DNA from: CAZQVN01 sp964596775
Lineage (GTDB): Bacteria > Eisenbacteria > RBG-16-71-46 > JABDJR01 > JAWXBZ01
Reading direction: 5' to 3'
Length of the DNA stretch: 64,000 bases
NCBI GenBank assembly: GCA_964596775.1
Contig: CAZQVN010000004.1
Coordinates: 62,001 to 126,000, forward strand
Shown here: positions 9,887 to 19,224 of the stretch, piece after piece
Layout: each line of letters begins with the position of its first letter
Position numbering within the stretch: position 1 is the first letter of the stretch
Notes under the pieces: generated by a model
Database searches by the model: none
What the model was told of the DNA's origin: nothing
The model's input: the letters and a program-made list of their open reading frames with translations, nothing else
Program-made: the position numbers and the translations under genes

Positions 9887-12800
9887 GACGCGGCTCCTTC
9901 GGCAACCGCCACGGGTTCCTGCGCGGGCAGGCGCGACGGCACCGCCATGTAGGCGGCGGGGATGACCACGAGGGTCAGCAGCGTGGACAGCGAAAGTCCG
10001 AACGCCACGGTGATGGCGAGGGGAGCCCGGAGCTCCGCGCCTTCACCCCACGAGAGGGCCATCGGCACGAGTCCCAGGACGGTGGTGAGCGTGGTCATGA
10101 GGATCGGCCGCAGGCGCACGTGACCGGCGCGCACCACCGCCTCCTCCTTGTCCACGCCGTCGCGGCGGAAGCGGTTGATGGCGTCGATGAGAACGATGGC
10201 GTTGTTGACCACGATGCCCACGAGCATCACCGTTCCGATCAGGACGATGATCGTGATCGTCGTCCCGGTCACCAGAAGGCCGGCCACCACGCCGGTCAGC
10301 GCCAGCGGGATGGTGAACATCACGATGAACGGGTGGAGCAGCGACTCGAACGTGGCCGCCATCACCAGGTAGACGAGGAAGATGGCCAGGCCGATCGCGA
10401 AGCGGAGGCTGGCGAAGGACACCTGCATCTCCTTGTTCTGGCCGCCGAGTTCCGCGGTGATCCCGGCCGGCGGCGGCGACCGGCGCAGGACCTGGCCGAT
10501 GCTCTCCGCCGCGCCGCCGAGGCTCTGCCCGGACAGGTTGGCGGTGACCACCGCGGCGCGCTGCTGGCCGAGCCGGTGGATCTCCGCGGGCCCGCGGTCG
10601 AGGGTCACGTCGGCCACGGACATGAGACGGATCGGCTGGTTGCCGGGCCCCGGCAGGACGAGGTTCCGCACGTCGTCGAGCGACTTCCGGTCGGACTCGA
10701 CGTTGCGGATCCGGATGTCGATCTGGCGGTCCGCCTCCTTGAACCGGGTCGGCACCACGCCCTGGACGCGGCTCTTCAGCGTCTCCGAGAGGACGCCCAT
10801 GTCGAGCCCGAGCGAAGCCACCCGGTCGCGGTCGAACACGACCTGCACTTCCGGGTTGCCCGATTCCAGCGACGAGCGCACGTCCTTGAGGCCGGGGAGC
10901 ACCGAAAGTTCCGAGGCGAGGTTCAGCGAGTAGTCGCGGAGTTCCTCGAGGCTTTCGCCGTAGAGGACCACCTCAACCGGCGTCTTCAGGCTGAAGTAGG
11001 ACGGCCGGCCGAACTTGACCTCGAGATCGGGGATGCCGGAGTAGGCGGCCCGGAGGTCGGCGGTCACCTTGTCCTCGGCGGCCTCGTCGGTGCGGTCCTT
11101 GAGCGCGATGTTCAGCTGGGCGAGATTTTCGCCCCGCGTGTTCAGCGACATGCCGCCGGCGATGAGCCGGCTGCCGATCGTGGAGTAGTAGGCGGCGATC
11201 CCCGGTTCGGCCGCGGCCGTTTTTTCCATCCCCTCGACGATCCGGTCGGTGGCTTCCAGCGACGTTCCTTCGGGCATGTTCACCTCGAAAAAGAACTCCC
11301 CTTCGGACAGCTGCGGCACGAGCTCCGTGCCGATCCCGGGAACGGCGGACAGCGCGGCGAAGAACAGGCCGAACGCGAAGAGAAGGACGACCCATTTTCT
11401 CTGGATGGCCCCGCGCACGATCCCGTCGTAGAGGCGGGAGAAGGCGCCGAGGGTGGCCTCGGGATCCGTTTCGGCGGCGCGGGCGTCGCGGGCCGGGACT
11501 GCGGCGGGAGAGGATCCGCCGCCGCTTCCGCCGGCCGCCCCCGCGGACAGGGCGGCACCGGTCGAAGGACCGCCCGCGGCGGCACGCCTGTCGATGCCCA
11601 GTCCGGCGAGCATCGGGATCAGCGAGATCGACACGACCAGCGACGCGAGCAGGCTGATCGTGACCGTCAGCGCCTGGTCCTTGAACAGCTGCCCGGCGAT
11701 CCCCTGGACGAAGACGATCGGCAGGAACACCGCCACCGTCGTGAGCGTGGACGCCACCACCGCCGCTCCGACTTCCGTCGTGCCCTCCACGGCGGCCCGG
11801 GCCCGGGACAGCCCCTCCTGGCGCTTCCGGAAGATCGACTCCAGCACCACGATGGAATTGTCCACGAGCATGCCGATCCCGAGCGTCAGCCCGCCGAGCG
11901 ACATGATGTTGAGCGAAAGGTTCATCCGGTACATCACGAGAAACGTGGCCACCACGGACAGCGGAATCGAAGTGGCGATGATGAGCGTGCTGCGGAGGTC
12001 GCGCAGGAACAGGAACAGCAGGATGATGGCGAGAAGGCCACCGACGATCGCGGAGTTGCGCACCTCGTTGACCGCCTGCTCGATGAACCGCGACTGGTCG
12101 TAGAGCGTGGTGAGTTCGTACCCCTCCGGGAGCTTGCCGCGCCACGAGTCGAGACGCTCCTGGAGCGCGCGGGCGGCGGTAACGGCGTTGGCGTCCCCTT
12201 CCTTGTAGATGGAGATCTCCACGCTTTCCCGGCCGTTCACCCGGGTGATCTCGTCCCGCTCCTTCGTGCCCTTCCTGACGACCGCAACGTCGTTGAGGCG
12301 GATCGGGGCCGTGGATGCGTCGGAGACGATCAGGCTTCCGATCTCCTCAACGGAGTTGAACTCGTTGACGGTGCGGATGAGGAACTGGTTGTCGGCGCCG
12401 CGGAGCGCCCCGCCGGGCAGGTTGACGTTGGACACCCCGACGACCTGGCGGACCCGGTCCAGCGGGATGTTCAGGGCGGCCAGGCGCTCCTGGTCCAGGT
12501 CGACCTGGATTTCCTGCTCGAGCCCCCCCTTGATCTCCGCGGCGGCCACCCCCTTGATCGTTTCGAAGTCCGGCTTCAGTTTCCGGTCGGCGAGTTCGCG
12601 GATCGTGGCGAGGTCGTCGGGACCGGTGAGTGCCAGGCGGATCACGGGGTCGAGCGAGGGATCGAAGCGCAGGACGATCGGGTCGTCGGCCTCCTCGGGG
12701 AGCACGAGCCGATCCAGTTTTTCGCGGACCTCCATCGACAGCAGGTCCATGTCCGAGCCCCATTCGAACTCGAGCGTCACCTCGGACACGCCGGGTCGCG

Positions 12801-13053
12801 ACACGGAGTGGATCGTCTCCAGGCCGCGCAGGACGCCCACCGCCTCCTCCACCGGCCGGGTGATGAGGTTTTCCACTTCCTGGGGGGCGGCGTCGGAGAG
12901 ATCCGTCTGCACGGTCAGCGACGGATAGGTGATGTCCGGAAACAGCTCGAGCGACAGCCGCTGGTACCCGACCACGCCGAACGCGGCGACCGCCAGCGAG
13001 AACATGAGCACACTGACCCGCCGCCGGACGGCGAGATCCACGAACCCCTGCAT
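9883..13053 (-). CDS. RND-family efflux permease (first permease of operon)
   Basis: The 1056-residue protein has the standard RND layout: an N-terminal span (VSVLMFSLAVAAFGVVGY), a porter domain starting FPDITYPSLTVQT, TM2-6 with GIGMLVDNSIVVLESIFRKR, a second half repeat, and terminal spans with VNNAIVLIDAINRFRRDG. Between the two halves, near residue 480-520, is a Pro/Ala/Gly-rich cytoplasmic linker longer than usual. The start overlaps the adaptor stop by 1 nt (TGATG) and the end overlaps the next permease by 4 nt, so all three are translationally coupled. Two different permeases behind one adaptor resemble MdtABC, where the two permeases form a mixed trimer. Confidence 0.93.
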   Translation of the reverse strand: MQGFVDLAVRRRVSVLMFSLAVAAFGVVGYQRLSLELFPDITYPSLTVQTDLSDAAPQEVENLITRPVEEAVGVLRGLETIHSVSRPGVSEVTLEFEWGSDMDLLSMEVREKLDRLVLPEEADDPIVLRFDPSLDPVIRLALTGPDDLATIRELADRKLKPDFETIKGVAAAEIKGGLEQEIQVDLDQERLAALNIPLDRVRQVVGVSNVNLPGGALRGADNQFLIRTVNEFNSVEEIGSLIVSDASTAPIRLNDVAVVRKGTKERDEITRVNGRESVEISIYKEGDANAVTAARALQERLDSWRGKLPEGYELTTLYDQSRFIEQAVNEVRNSAIVGGLLAIILLFLFLRDLRSTLIIATSIPLSVVATFLVMYRMNLSLNIMSLGGLTLGIGMLVDNSIVVLESIFRKRQEGLSRARAAVEGTTEVGAAVVASTLTTVAVFLPIVFVQGIAGQLFKDQALTVTISLLASLVVSISLIPMLAGLGIDRRAAAGGPSTGAALSAGAAGGSGGGSSPAAVPARDARAAETDPEATLGAFSRLYDGIVRGAIQRKWVVLLFAFGLFFAALSAVPGIGTELVPQLSEGEFFFEVNMPEGTSLEATDRIVEGMEKTAAAEPGIAAYYSTIGSRLIAGGMSLNTRGENLAQLNIALKDRTDEAAEDKVTADLRAAYSGIPDLEVKFGRPSYFSLKTPVEVVLYGESLEELRDYSLNLASELSVLPGLKDVRSSLESGNPEVQVVFDRDRVASLGLDMGVLSETLKSRVQGVVPTRFKEADRQIDIRIRNVESDRKSLDDVRNLVLPGPGNQPIRLMSVADVTLDRGPAEIHRLGQQRAAVVTANLSGQSLGGAAESIGQVLRRSPPPAGITAELGGQNKEMQVSFASLRFAIGLAIFLVYLVMAATFESLLHPFIVMFTIPLALTGVVAGLLVTGTTITIIVLIGTVMLVGIVVNNAIVLIDAINRFRRDGVDKEEAVVRAGHVRLRPILMTTLTTVLGLVPMALSWGEGAELRAPLAITVAFGLSLSTLLTLVVIPAAYMAVPSRLPAQEPVAVAEGAAS

Positions 13054-14270
13054 CAGGAGCCCCTGGCCTCGGACGGGAGAGCCACGTTGAGCGAATCGGC
13101 CGCCGGGGCGGACGAATCCGTTGCGGCGTCGAGGATCTTGAGTTTCGAGCCGTGCTTGAGGCTTCGCTGCCCCTTGACCACCGTCCTTTCCCCGTCCTTG
13201 AGGCCGGCGAGGATCTCGGCGTTCCGGTCATCCTGGAACCCCACCTCGACGACGCGGCGCTCGGCCGTGGAATCGGCGGCGCACACGTAGACGATCTGGT
13301 CCCCCTTGTCGGTGAACACCGCGATCTTCGGCACGAGCGTGGTGGCGTGACGGTCCTCGGTCACGATCGACACCTGGGCGAAGTCGCCGGGGCGGACGTT
13401 GTCCGGAGCGGCGGGAATCTCCACCGTCACCTTGATCGTTCCGCTCTGCGGATCGATGATCGGGCTCACGAGCTTGATGCGGCCCCGGAGGCGCTCCTTG
13501 TTGCTGTCCATCACGAGTTCCACCGGCTGGTCGGGCTTCAGGCGGCGGAACTCCTTGGCCGGCACGTGCACCCGGGCGAGGAGCGGATCGAAATCGGACA
13601 CCACGAACAGCGGCGTGCCCGAGCTGACGTTCTGGCCGATGTTGACGAGGCGCCGCGTGACGCGACCGGAAAACGGCGCCTCAACACGGGTGTAGGACAG
13701 GTTCAGCTCCGCGAGCCCTTCCTCGGCCTTCGCCGATTCGAGATCGTTCCGGGCCGCCTCGAACTCCTCGGCGGACACGAGCTTTCCTTCCCACATCTTC
13801 TTGAGGCGCTCGAACCGGGCGGTCAGGTTCGCGGTGCGGGCCTGGGCCTGGGCCACGCGGAGCCGGTACTCCTCGTCCTGGATGGACAGGAGCGTGGCGC
13901 CCTTCCTCACGTAATCCCCCTCCTCGACACCGAGAGAGAGGACGGTGCCCGAGACGCGGGCCAGCACCTCCGCTTCGTTGTCCGCCTCGAGCGTGGCGGT
14001 GGCCGTGTAGTAGCTGGAGATGGACCCGGTGAACGCCGCCTCGACGGCCACGGGAACCGGAGGTTCCGCGGGTGGCCCGCCGGGACCCCCCTGCCCCCCG
14101 GGGCCGTGTCCGCCATGCGCCGCGGCGGCCGGGCCGGCCTTGCCGTCCCCCTTCTTGCCGCAGCCCGCCCCGGCGATCACAAATATAATGAGGAGAACGG
14201 CCGGCAGCGCGCGGCCGTGGTTATGCGAAAACAGCGACGACAGCCCTGCCCTGTGCAGTCCCGGGCCCAT
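13053..14270 (-). CDS. RND efflux periplasmic adaptor (membrane fusion protein), probable lipoprotein
   Basis: The 405-residue product has a hydrophobic leader ending in IAGAGC, a plausible but weak lipobox. A Gly/His/Pro-rich linker (about 47-72) follows. Then come the adaptor domains: a split lipoyl domain (VLARVSGTVLSLGVEEGDYVRKGATL and APFSGRVTRRLVNIGQ), an alpha-helical hairpin between them (about 125-185), a beta barrel (VHVPAKEFRRLKPDQPVEL) and the membrane-proximal domain near the C-terminus. It would bridge the two permeases to an outer-membrane channel. It is the first gene of the operon, and its start codon is 271 nt past the previous gene, leaving room for a promoter. Confidence 0.9.
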   Translation of the reverse strand: MGPGLHRAGLSSLFSHNHGRALPAVLLIIFVIAGAGCGKKGDGKAGPAAAAHGGHGPGGQGGPGGPPAEPPVPVAVEAAFTGSISSYYTATATLEADNEAEVLARVSGTVLSLGVEEGDYVRKGATLLSIQDEEYRLRVAQAQARTANLTARFERLKKMWEGKLVSAEEFEAARNDLESAKAEEGLAELNLSYTRVEAPFSGRVTRRLVNIGQNVSSGTPLFVVSDFDPLLARVHVPAKEFRRLKPDQPVELVMDSNKERLRGRIKLVSPIIDPQSGTIKVTVEIPAAPDNVRPGDFAQVSIVTEDRHATTLVPKIAVFTDKGDQIVYVCAADSTAERRVVEVGFQDDRNAEILAGLKDGERTVVKGQRSLKHGSKLKILDAATDSSAPAADSLNVALPSEARGS

Positions 14271-14428
14271 GAATTTCCCCCGATCAAGTGGTTATGAAAT
14301 ATAGAGTTGGACGATTCTGGCGCCGCGCGCCCGCCGGCCGGCCGCTGGTGATGCCGGAAATGGCCGCCCGGCGGGAGGGGACCGGTGAGGGCGGAGTTCG
14401 ACGGGACAGTACTGGAGACGCATCCGCG

Positions 14429-14454
14429 CCGGGAAACGTTTCACTGTTTCCCGG
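14429..14454. promoter_or_regulatory. Perfect 9-bp inverted repeat upstream of the RND operon
   Basis: CCGGGAAAC and GTTTCCCGG flank an 8-nt spacer (GTTTCACT). The repeat lies about 160 nt before the adaptor start and 90 nt past the S9 peptidase stop, both on the minus strand. There is no T tract on either side, so an operator for the pump operon is as likely as a transcript 3' hairpin. Confidence 0.4.
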
Positions 14455-14541
14455 CCCGCGTCAGGTTAACAGGATGAAGCGGGCGCACCAAGTGCAGCCG
14501 TGTACCGCTGCTCCCGATGCTGAAGTGTCGATCCGGCCGAA

Positions 14542-16482
14542 CTACTGCTTTTTCTTCCCCAGCCCCATCGGTTTCAGGAACGAATCCAGGAACGACACCT
14601 GTTTCCGGTATTCCGTGATCGTGTTGACGCGCTTGCCGGAACCGTGCCCCTCGTCCACGAAGATGAGCGAGTCCACGATTCCGCCGTTTTTCTGTATGGC
14701 CGCGATGATCTGCCGCGCCTCGCCGACCGGCACCCGGGGATCATTGGCTCCGTGAATCACGAGGAGCGGCGTCCTGATCCGGTCCGCCTTGTGGATCGGC
14801 GAAATGGACTTGAGGAACTCCGGATCGGACAGCGGGCCGTACTCCGCCTCGCGGAGCGCCCGGCGGTAGTCGGCGGTGTTCTCGAGGAACGTCTGGAAGT
14901 TCGCGATCCCCACGTTGTCGATCGCCGCGGACAGGAGGTCCGGGTACTCGGTGATCATCCCCAGCGCCACGTAGCCGCCGTAGGAGCCGCCGCGGATCCC
15001 GATCATCCCCTTCTTCGTGTACCCCTGCGCGATCAGCCAGTCCACGCAGGCCTTGTAGTCCTTGAGCGAGTCCTTGCGCTTCTTGTAATTGTCCAGGTTC
15101 AGATAATCGCGACCGTACCCGGAGGAACCGCGCGGGTTCGGGGCGAGGATGCCGTAGCCGTTCAGCATGAGGTACTGGAAGTTCCGGATGAAGTCCGGGT
15201 TGAACTGGCTTTCCGGGCCGCCGTGCGCGTCCACGAGAAACGGGACCGGCTCCCCCTTCCGGTAGTTCGGCGGCAGGTACAGGAACGCGGGCACCATGAG
15301 GCCGTCGAAGCTCCTGATGCGGACGAGCTGCGGCTCGCGGAACAGGTTCCGGTCGATCCCGGCGTAGATGGAAAACGTGAGCTGGGTGAGGTCGCCGGTG
15401 GCCGGGTTGTACCGCCAGACATCGGGCGCCCGGGTCGGCCCGGAAAATCCGAAGATGCAGGTGCCGTTCCGGTCCCAGAAGGCGCCGCCCGCCATGCCTT
15501 CGAGCGGCGGCGATGGAAGCGCCTTCATCGTGACGGCGTCACGGAGGCGAAGCCGGAAGTAACCGTCCTCGTTGAGCACCGCGGACATCCGCTTGAAGTC
15601 GCGGTCGAACGCGAAGCTCGCCACCTCCCAGCGCGGGTCGAGCCATCCGTCCTGGACGTACTCCACCTTCGGCGATCCCGCCGTCATCTTCGCCAGGCGG
15701 GCCATGCCGTCCTTGTTGTCGTTGCAGGTCAGCCAGAGCGTCGTGTTGTCCGGCATGAGATTGACGCTGGAGTAGGAGACGTCACCGGCGTCCTCGGTGA
15801 GCTTCTGCACGCCACGGGTGGCCAGGTCGACCAGGTAGAGGTCGTTGTTCACGTTGGACGTGGCGTTGCCGACGACGAGCTTTGTACCGTCGGAGGACAG
15901 GTCCGCGATGTAGTTGAATCCCTTGACCCCGTTCGTCTCGTCGAACACCGGCGTGGAAGTGCCCGTGGCCAGGTCGAGGCGGTAGATGAAGAAGTCCCTG
16001 CCGTTGGCCTCATTGGATCGATAAAAGATGGACGCGTCGTCGCGCGACCAGACCACGGAGCGGTACTGAACCTTCGGACGGTCCGTGAGCTGGCTCAACC
16101 GGCCGGTGGCCGTGTCCATCAGGTAGAGCTGCTCGTTCTCGTCGCCGCCCACCGAAGCGGACACGATCCCCCGTTTTCCGTCATGCGAGAGCTGAAATCC
16201 GCTGACGCCGTCCTCGAACGTGGTCAGCTGGTACGGCCAGCCGCTCTCGAGGAGCCGGTACACCTGCGAGGCTCCGGACATCGATGAGGTGAAGTACACG
16301 GCCCCGCCGTCGTGACTGTAGGCGGCCGGCACGCAGGCGCCGATGTTCAGGAACGTGCCGATGTCCGGAATGTAGGGGTCGCCCGACGCCGGATCGGCGG
16401 CGCGGGAGGGTCCCGGCGAAACCATGAACAGAACGGCGAGCGGAATCATCCGCAGGAGCCCGGGGAATGTCGTGAATTTCAT
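14542..16482 (-). CDS. Secreted S9-family prolyl oligopeptidase-type peptidase
   Basis: The 646-residue enzyme has a signal peptide (MKFTTFPGLLRMIPLAVLF, cleavage near SRAAD). A seven-bladed WD40-like propeller follows (residues about 40-370, with repeats such as SHDGGAVYFTS, SHDGKRGIVSA). The alpha/beta hydrolase domain carries the nucleophile elbow G-G-S-Y-G-G, the Asp in HGANDPRVP and the His in DEGHGSGKR. Such enzymes cleave short peptides, often after Pro or as acylaminoacyl peptidases, here probably in the periplasm. The frame extends 82 codons further upstream, but the start at 16482 is preferred because GGAGAG lies 5 nt before it and the signal peptide begins there. The upstream extension is poor in protein character. 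Confidence 0.9.
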   Translation of the reverse strand: MKFTTFPGLLRMIPLAVLFMVSPGPSRAADPASGDPYIPDIGTFLNIGACVPAAYSHDGGAVYFTSSMSGASQVYRLLESGWPYQLTTFEDGVSGFQLSHDGKRGIVSASVGGDENEQLYLMDTATGRLSQLTDRPKVQYRSVVWSRDDASIFYRSNEANGRDFFIYRLDLATGTSTPVFDETNGVKGFNYIADLSSDGTKLVVGNATSNVNNDLYLVDLATRGVQKLTEDAGDVSYSSVNLMPDNTTLWLTCNDNKDGMARLAKMTAGSPKVEYVQDGWLDPRWEVASFAFDRDFKRMSAVLNEDGYFRLRLRDAVTMKALPSPPLEGMAGGAFWDRNGTCIFGFSGPTRAPDVWRYNPATGDLTQLTFSIYAGIDRNLFREPQLVRIRSFDGLMVPAFLYLPPNYRKGEPVPFLVDAHGGPESQFNPDFIRNFQYLMLNGYGILAPNPRGSSGYGRDYLNLDNYKKRKDSLKDYKACVDWLIAQGYTKKGMIGIRGGSYGGYVALGMITEYPDLLSAAIDNVGIANFQTFLENTADYRRALREAEYGPLSDPEFLKSISPIHKADRIRTPLLVIHGANDPRVPVGEARQIIAAIQKNGGIVDSLIFVDEGHGSGKRVNTITEYRKQVSFLDSFLKPMGLGKKKQ

Positions 16483-16690
16483 GTCACTCTCCAGTGGACG
16501 GTGAGCACGGTACGGGCGGCCGGAAGATCGGTGAGGGGATTCTAGCCGAGCGCCGGGCGGGGACCAAACCCTGGAGACGGGGCGCGCGGATCGAACCCGA
16601 CGATCCGTCTGAACCGGCCCCGGCCACCACGTTACGACGTGCACGGTCAACCCGGCGTGACCCGGTCCTGCTCGGTCTTTTTTTCCGAAT

Positions 16691-16720
16691 AAGCAAAAAA
16701 CGTCGTGACATTTTTTGCTT
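16691..16720. promoter_or_regulatory. AT-rich perfect 10-bp palindrome before the AAA/DUF4143 gene
   Basis: AAGCAAAAAA and TTTTTTGCTT flank a 10-nt spacer, ending 19 nt before the ATPase start codon. The flanking 60 nt are far more AT-rich than the surroundings. The position suggests an operator or promoter element, possibly autoregulatory. A bidirectional terminator is unlikely because no convergent transcripts meet here. Confidence 0.5.
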
Positions 16721-16739
16721 TCAGGCATATTCTGTCACC

Positions 16740-17912
16740 ATGATTCACAGGCGCATCGAGGCCGCGATCGCGGAGGACCTCCAGTCGAAGATGGTTTTTC
16801 TGGCCGGTCCCCGCCAGGTGGGAAAGACCACCCTGGCCAGACAGATCCTTGCCTCCGCGGACGCCGGGGGCTACTTCAACTGGGACAACCGCGAGGATCG
16901 CAAGGAGATCCGCGCCACGCGCTGGCCCGGTGGGGAGGCCCTGGTCGTTCTGGATGAACTGCACAAGTGGCGGGGTTGGAAGCGATGGATCAAGGGTGAG
17001 TACGACAAGCACCACCCGCGGCTCCGGTTTCTGGTGACCGGGAGCGCACGCCTCGACGTTTACCGGCGGGGCGGCGATTCCCTGCAGGGCCGGTACCGTC
17101 ACTATCGACTTCACCCCTTGACCTGTGCGGAAGTTCAGGGCCCTGAGCCGGACACGGCCCCAGTGCCGGGAGAGGAGATCCAGGTACCCCGCCGTGGATC
17201 GTCCGAAGCCCTGGAAGCCCTGCTGCGGTTCGGTGGTTTCCCGGAGCCCTGGATCGCCCAGTCAGCGAGAGCTCATCGTCGCTGGCAGAAGGATCGACTG
17301 GATCGCTTCTTCCGCGAGGACGTCCGGGACCTGGAGTCGATCCGCGACCTCTCCACGATCCAGGATCTGGCTGATCTCCTGCCCGAGCGCGTGGCGGCGC
17401 CGCTCTCGCTGAACTCCCTCCGCGAGGATCTCGAATCGAGCCATCGGGCCCTGACCCATTGGATGGAGATCCTGGACCGGCTCTACTTCTCGTTCCGCAT
17501 TCGTCCCTTCGGCACACCGCGGGCGCGAACGCTCCGAAAGATGCCGAAAGCCTATCTCTGGGACTGGAGTCTTGTTGAGAACCCCGGTCCCCGCTTCGAG
17601 AACCTGGTTGCTCTCCACCTGCTCAAGCTCTGTCACGACCTCGTCGACCGCGAGGGCCACGAGGTCGACCTGACTTATGTGCGGGACCGTTCCGGCCGCG
17701 AGACGGACTTCCTGGTCAGGTGGCGACGGAAACCATGGTTCGCGGTCGAGGCAAAGATCTCCGGGACCAGGATCGACCCTTCCCTGGCGCATTTCCGCGA
17801 TCGGCTGGGCGTCCCGCATGCGTATCAGGTGGTTCTGGAAGGCACGCGGGACTTCGTTGAGAACGGGATCCGGGTTGTTCCGGCGCACCGGTTTCTGGCC
17901 GCGCTGATGTGA
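16740..17912 (+). CDS. AAA ATPase with DUF4143 C-terminal domain
   Basis: This 390-residue protein has a P-loop near residue 24 (AGPRQVGKTTLA), a Walker B-like strand ALVVLDELHKW, a sensor-type VTGSARLD and, in the C-terminal third, the DUF4143 region with the nuclease-like pattern E-N-L-V-A-L-H-L and E-T-D-F-L-V-R plus FAVEAKIS. Members of this family are widespread, patchily distributed P-loop proteins whose biochemical role is unsettled; a PD-(D/E)XK-like fold has been suggested for the C-terminal part. The ATG at 16740 was chosen over the longer frame because the family begins here (MIHRRIE). No clear ribosome-binding site precedes it. The gene converges on the phosphatase gene with a 1-nt gap. 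Confidence 0.85.
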   Translation: MIHRRIEAAIAEDLQSKMVFLAGPRQVGKTTLARQILASADAGGYFNWDNREDRKEIRATRWPGGEALVVLDELHKWRGWKRWIKGEYDKHHPRLRFLVTGSARLDVYRRGGDSLQGRYRHYRLHPLTCAEVQGPEPDTAPVPGEEIQVPRRGSSEALEALLRFGGFPEPWIAQSARAHRRWQKDRLDRFFREDVRDLESIRDLSTIQDLADLLPERVAAPLSLNSLREDLESSHRALTHWMEILDRLYFSFRIRPFGTPRARTLRKMPKAYLWDWSLVENPGPRFENLVALHLLKLCHDLVDREGHEVDLTYVRDRSGRETDFLVRWRRKPWFAVEAKISGTRIDPSLAHFRDRLGVPHAYQVVLEGTRDFVENGIRVVPAHRFLAALM

Positions 17913-17913
17913 C

Positions 17914-19197
17914 CTACTTGACCCTCCGGATCACGATCAGCGTCATGTCGTCTCCCTGCGCCTGCCCCTGCCCGTGGGCCCGCGCCGCGTCGAGGATCCC
18001 CGCGAGCACGGAGTCCGCGCTCTCGCCCCGCCTCCGGCACGCTTCGTTGACCAGACCGGCCTCGCCGAACTCGCCGCCGTCCGGATCGAACACCTCGGTG
18101 ATGCCGTCGGAGTAGAGCACGAGCAGGTCGCCGGGTTCGAGATCCACGGCGGCCTCCTCGTAACCGGACTCTTCCCGCACGCCGAGCACGAGGCCTCCGG
18201 CCGCCAGGCGTTCGTGACCTCCGTTCCGGAACAGGATCGGGTGATCGTGCCCCGCGTTCGAGTAGACGAACCGGTGCGCCGACGTGTCGAGCACCCCGTA
18301 GACGCAGGTGGCGAACCGGTCGGTGCGGGTACTGCGGTAGAGGAGCGTGTTCGAGCGACGCAGGCACTCCGCCGGGCCGGCAGCCAGGAGCGTCTGGCCG
18401 CGGATCGTGGCCTGGAGGTTCGCCATGAGCAGGGCGGCGGGCATCCCCTTTCCGGTGATGTCCGCGAGGCAGACCGCGCTGCGGCCTTCCTCCACGGCGA
18501 TGAAGTCGTAGTAGTCCCCGCCGACGCTCCGGGCGGGTTCGGCGTACGCGGCGATCTCGTACCCCGGGTGCGCGGGCACGGCGCTCGGCAGCAGGTTCTG
18601 CTGGATGTCCCGGGCCAGGCGCAGCTCCTCCTGGATCCGGATCATGGCCTGCTCCTCCTCGAACCTCCGGCGCTGGAGAACGGAATTTTCGATGGCCACC
18701 GCCGCCTGCGACGCGAGGACGTCGGCGAGTTTCAGGTCCCCCGCCGTGAACAGGCTCCCCGCGCCGTTCCGGCCGACGCAGAGAAGGCCGTAAACGGCGG
18801 TTTCCGTCCGGAGCACGGAACAGAGGAGCGACTCCGGGACCGCGGCGCCGGTCATGCCGAGTTCGGTAGCCGGAGAGTAGAAGACGCGCGACCGCCCGGC
18901 GGTGATGACGTCGCGGAACGGTCCTGAGCCGAGCCGCCGCACCATCTCCGGATCGGCGTTCTCCATGACCTCTTCGAACGCGGCGGAACTCTCCGTGGGC
19001 ACGACCCATCCCGTGCCGGCCTCGAAGATGTCCAGCGCTTCCCTGAGAATCAGGGCCGCGCTCTTTCCGGCGTCGAGATTCGTCATGAGCCCGCGCGACA
19101 GCCGGTAGATCAGGTCGAGTTCCTCGTAGCACTCGAGCAGGTTCTTCGTCAGGCTGTCGATGCTCTTCCGTGCCGCATCAGGCGTTGGATCCGCCAC
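17914..19197 (-). CDS. GAF-domain PP2C/SpoIIE-type serine phosphatase (RsbU-like)
   Basis: The 427-residue protein has an N-terminal coiled helix (residues 10-40, KNLLECYEELDLIYRLSR), a GAF domain (about 45-185), a linking coiled coil (about 190-215, QRRRFEEEQAMIRIQEEL) and a SpoIIE/PP2C domain (220-425). Metal-binding signatures are visible: SVGGDYYDF, CLADITGKGMPAALLMA and VLYSDGITEVF. Such enzymes dephosphorylate anti-sigma-factor antagonists in partner-switching pathways or regulate other phosphoproteins in response to the GAF ligand. The GTG start has GGAGG 5 nt upstream. It is the last gene of the kinase/regulator run, 27 nt after the response regulator. No antagonist or anti-sigma gene is nearby. 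Confidence 0.9.
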   Translation of the reverse strand: MADPTPDAARKSIDSLTKNLLECYEELDLIYRLSRGLMTNLDAGKSAALILREALDIFEAGTGWVVPTESSAAFEEVMENADPEMVRRLGSGPFRDVITAGRSRVFYSPATELGMTGAAVPESLLCSVLRTETAVYGLLCVGRNGAGSLFTAGDLKLADVLASQAAVAIENSVLQRRRFEEEQAMIRIQEELRLARDIQQNLLPSAVPAHPGYEIAAYAEPARSVGGDYYDFIAVEEGRSAVCLADITGKGMPAALLMANLQATIRGQTLLAAGPAECLRRSNTLLYRSTRTDRFATCVYGVLDTSAHRFVYSNAGHDHPILFRNGGHERLAAGGLVLGVREESGYEEAAVDLEPGDLLVLYSDGITEVFDPDGGEFGEAGLVNEACRRRGESADSVLAGILDAARAHGQGQAQGDDMTLIVIRRVK

Positions 19198-19224
19198 CCG
19201 TCCCTCCTCGGGTCGCGGCGTCGC

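Noticed and set aside
10120..13290. Plus-strand long frame opposite the second permease
   Set aside because: Shadow rich in His/Arg/Asp with no membrane spans; the opposite strand has a complete RND protein.
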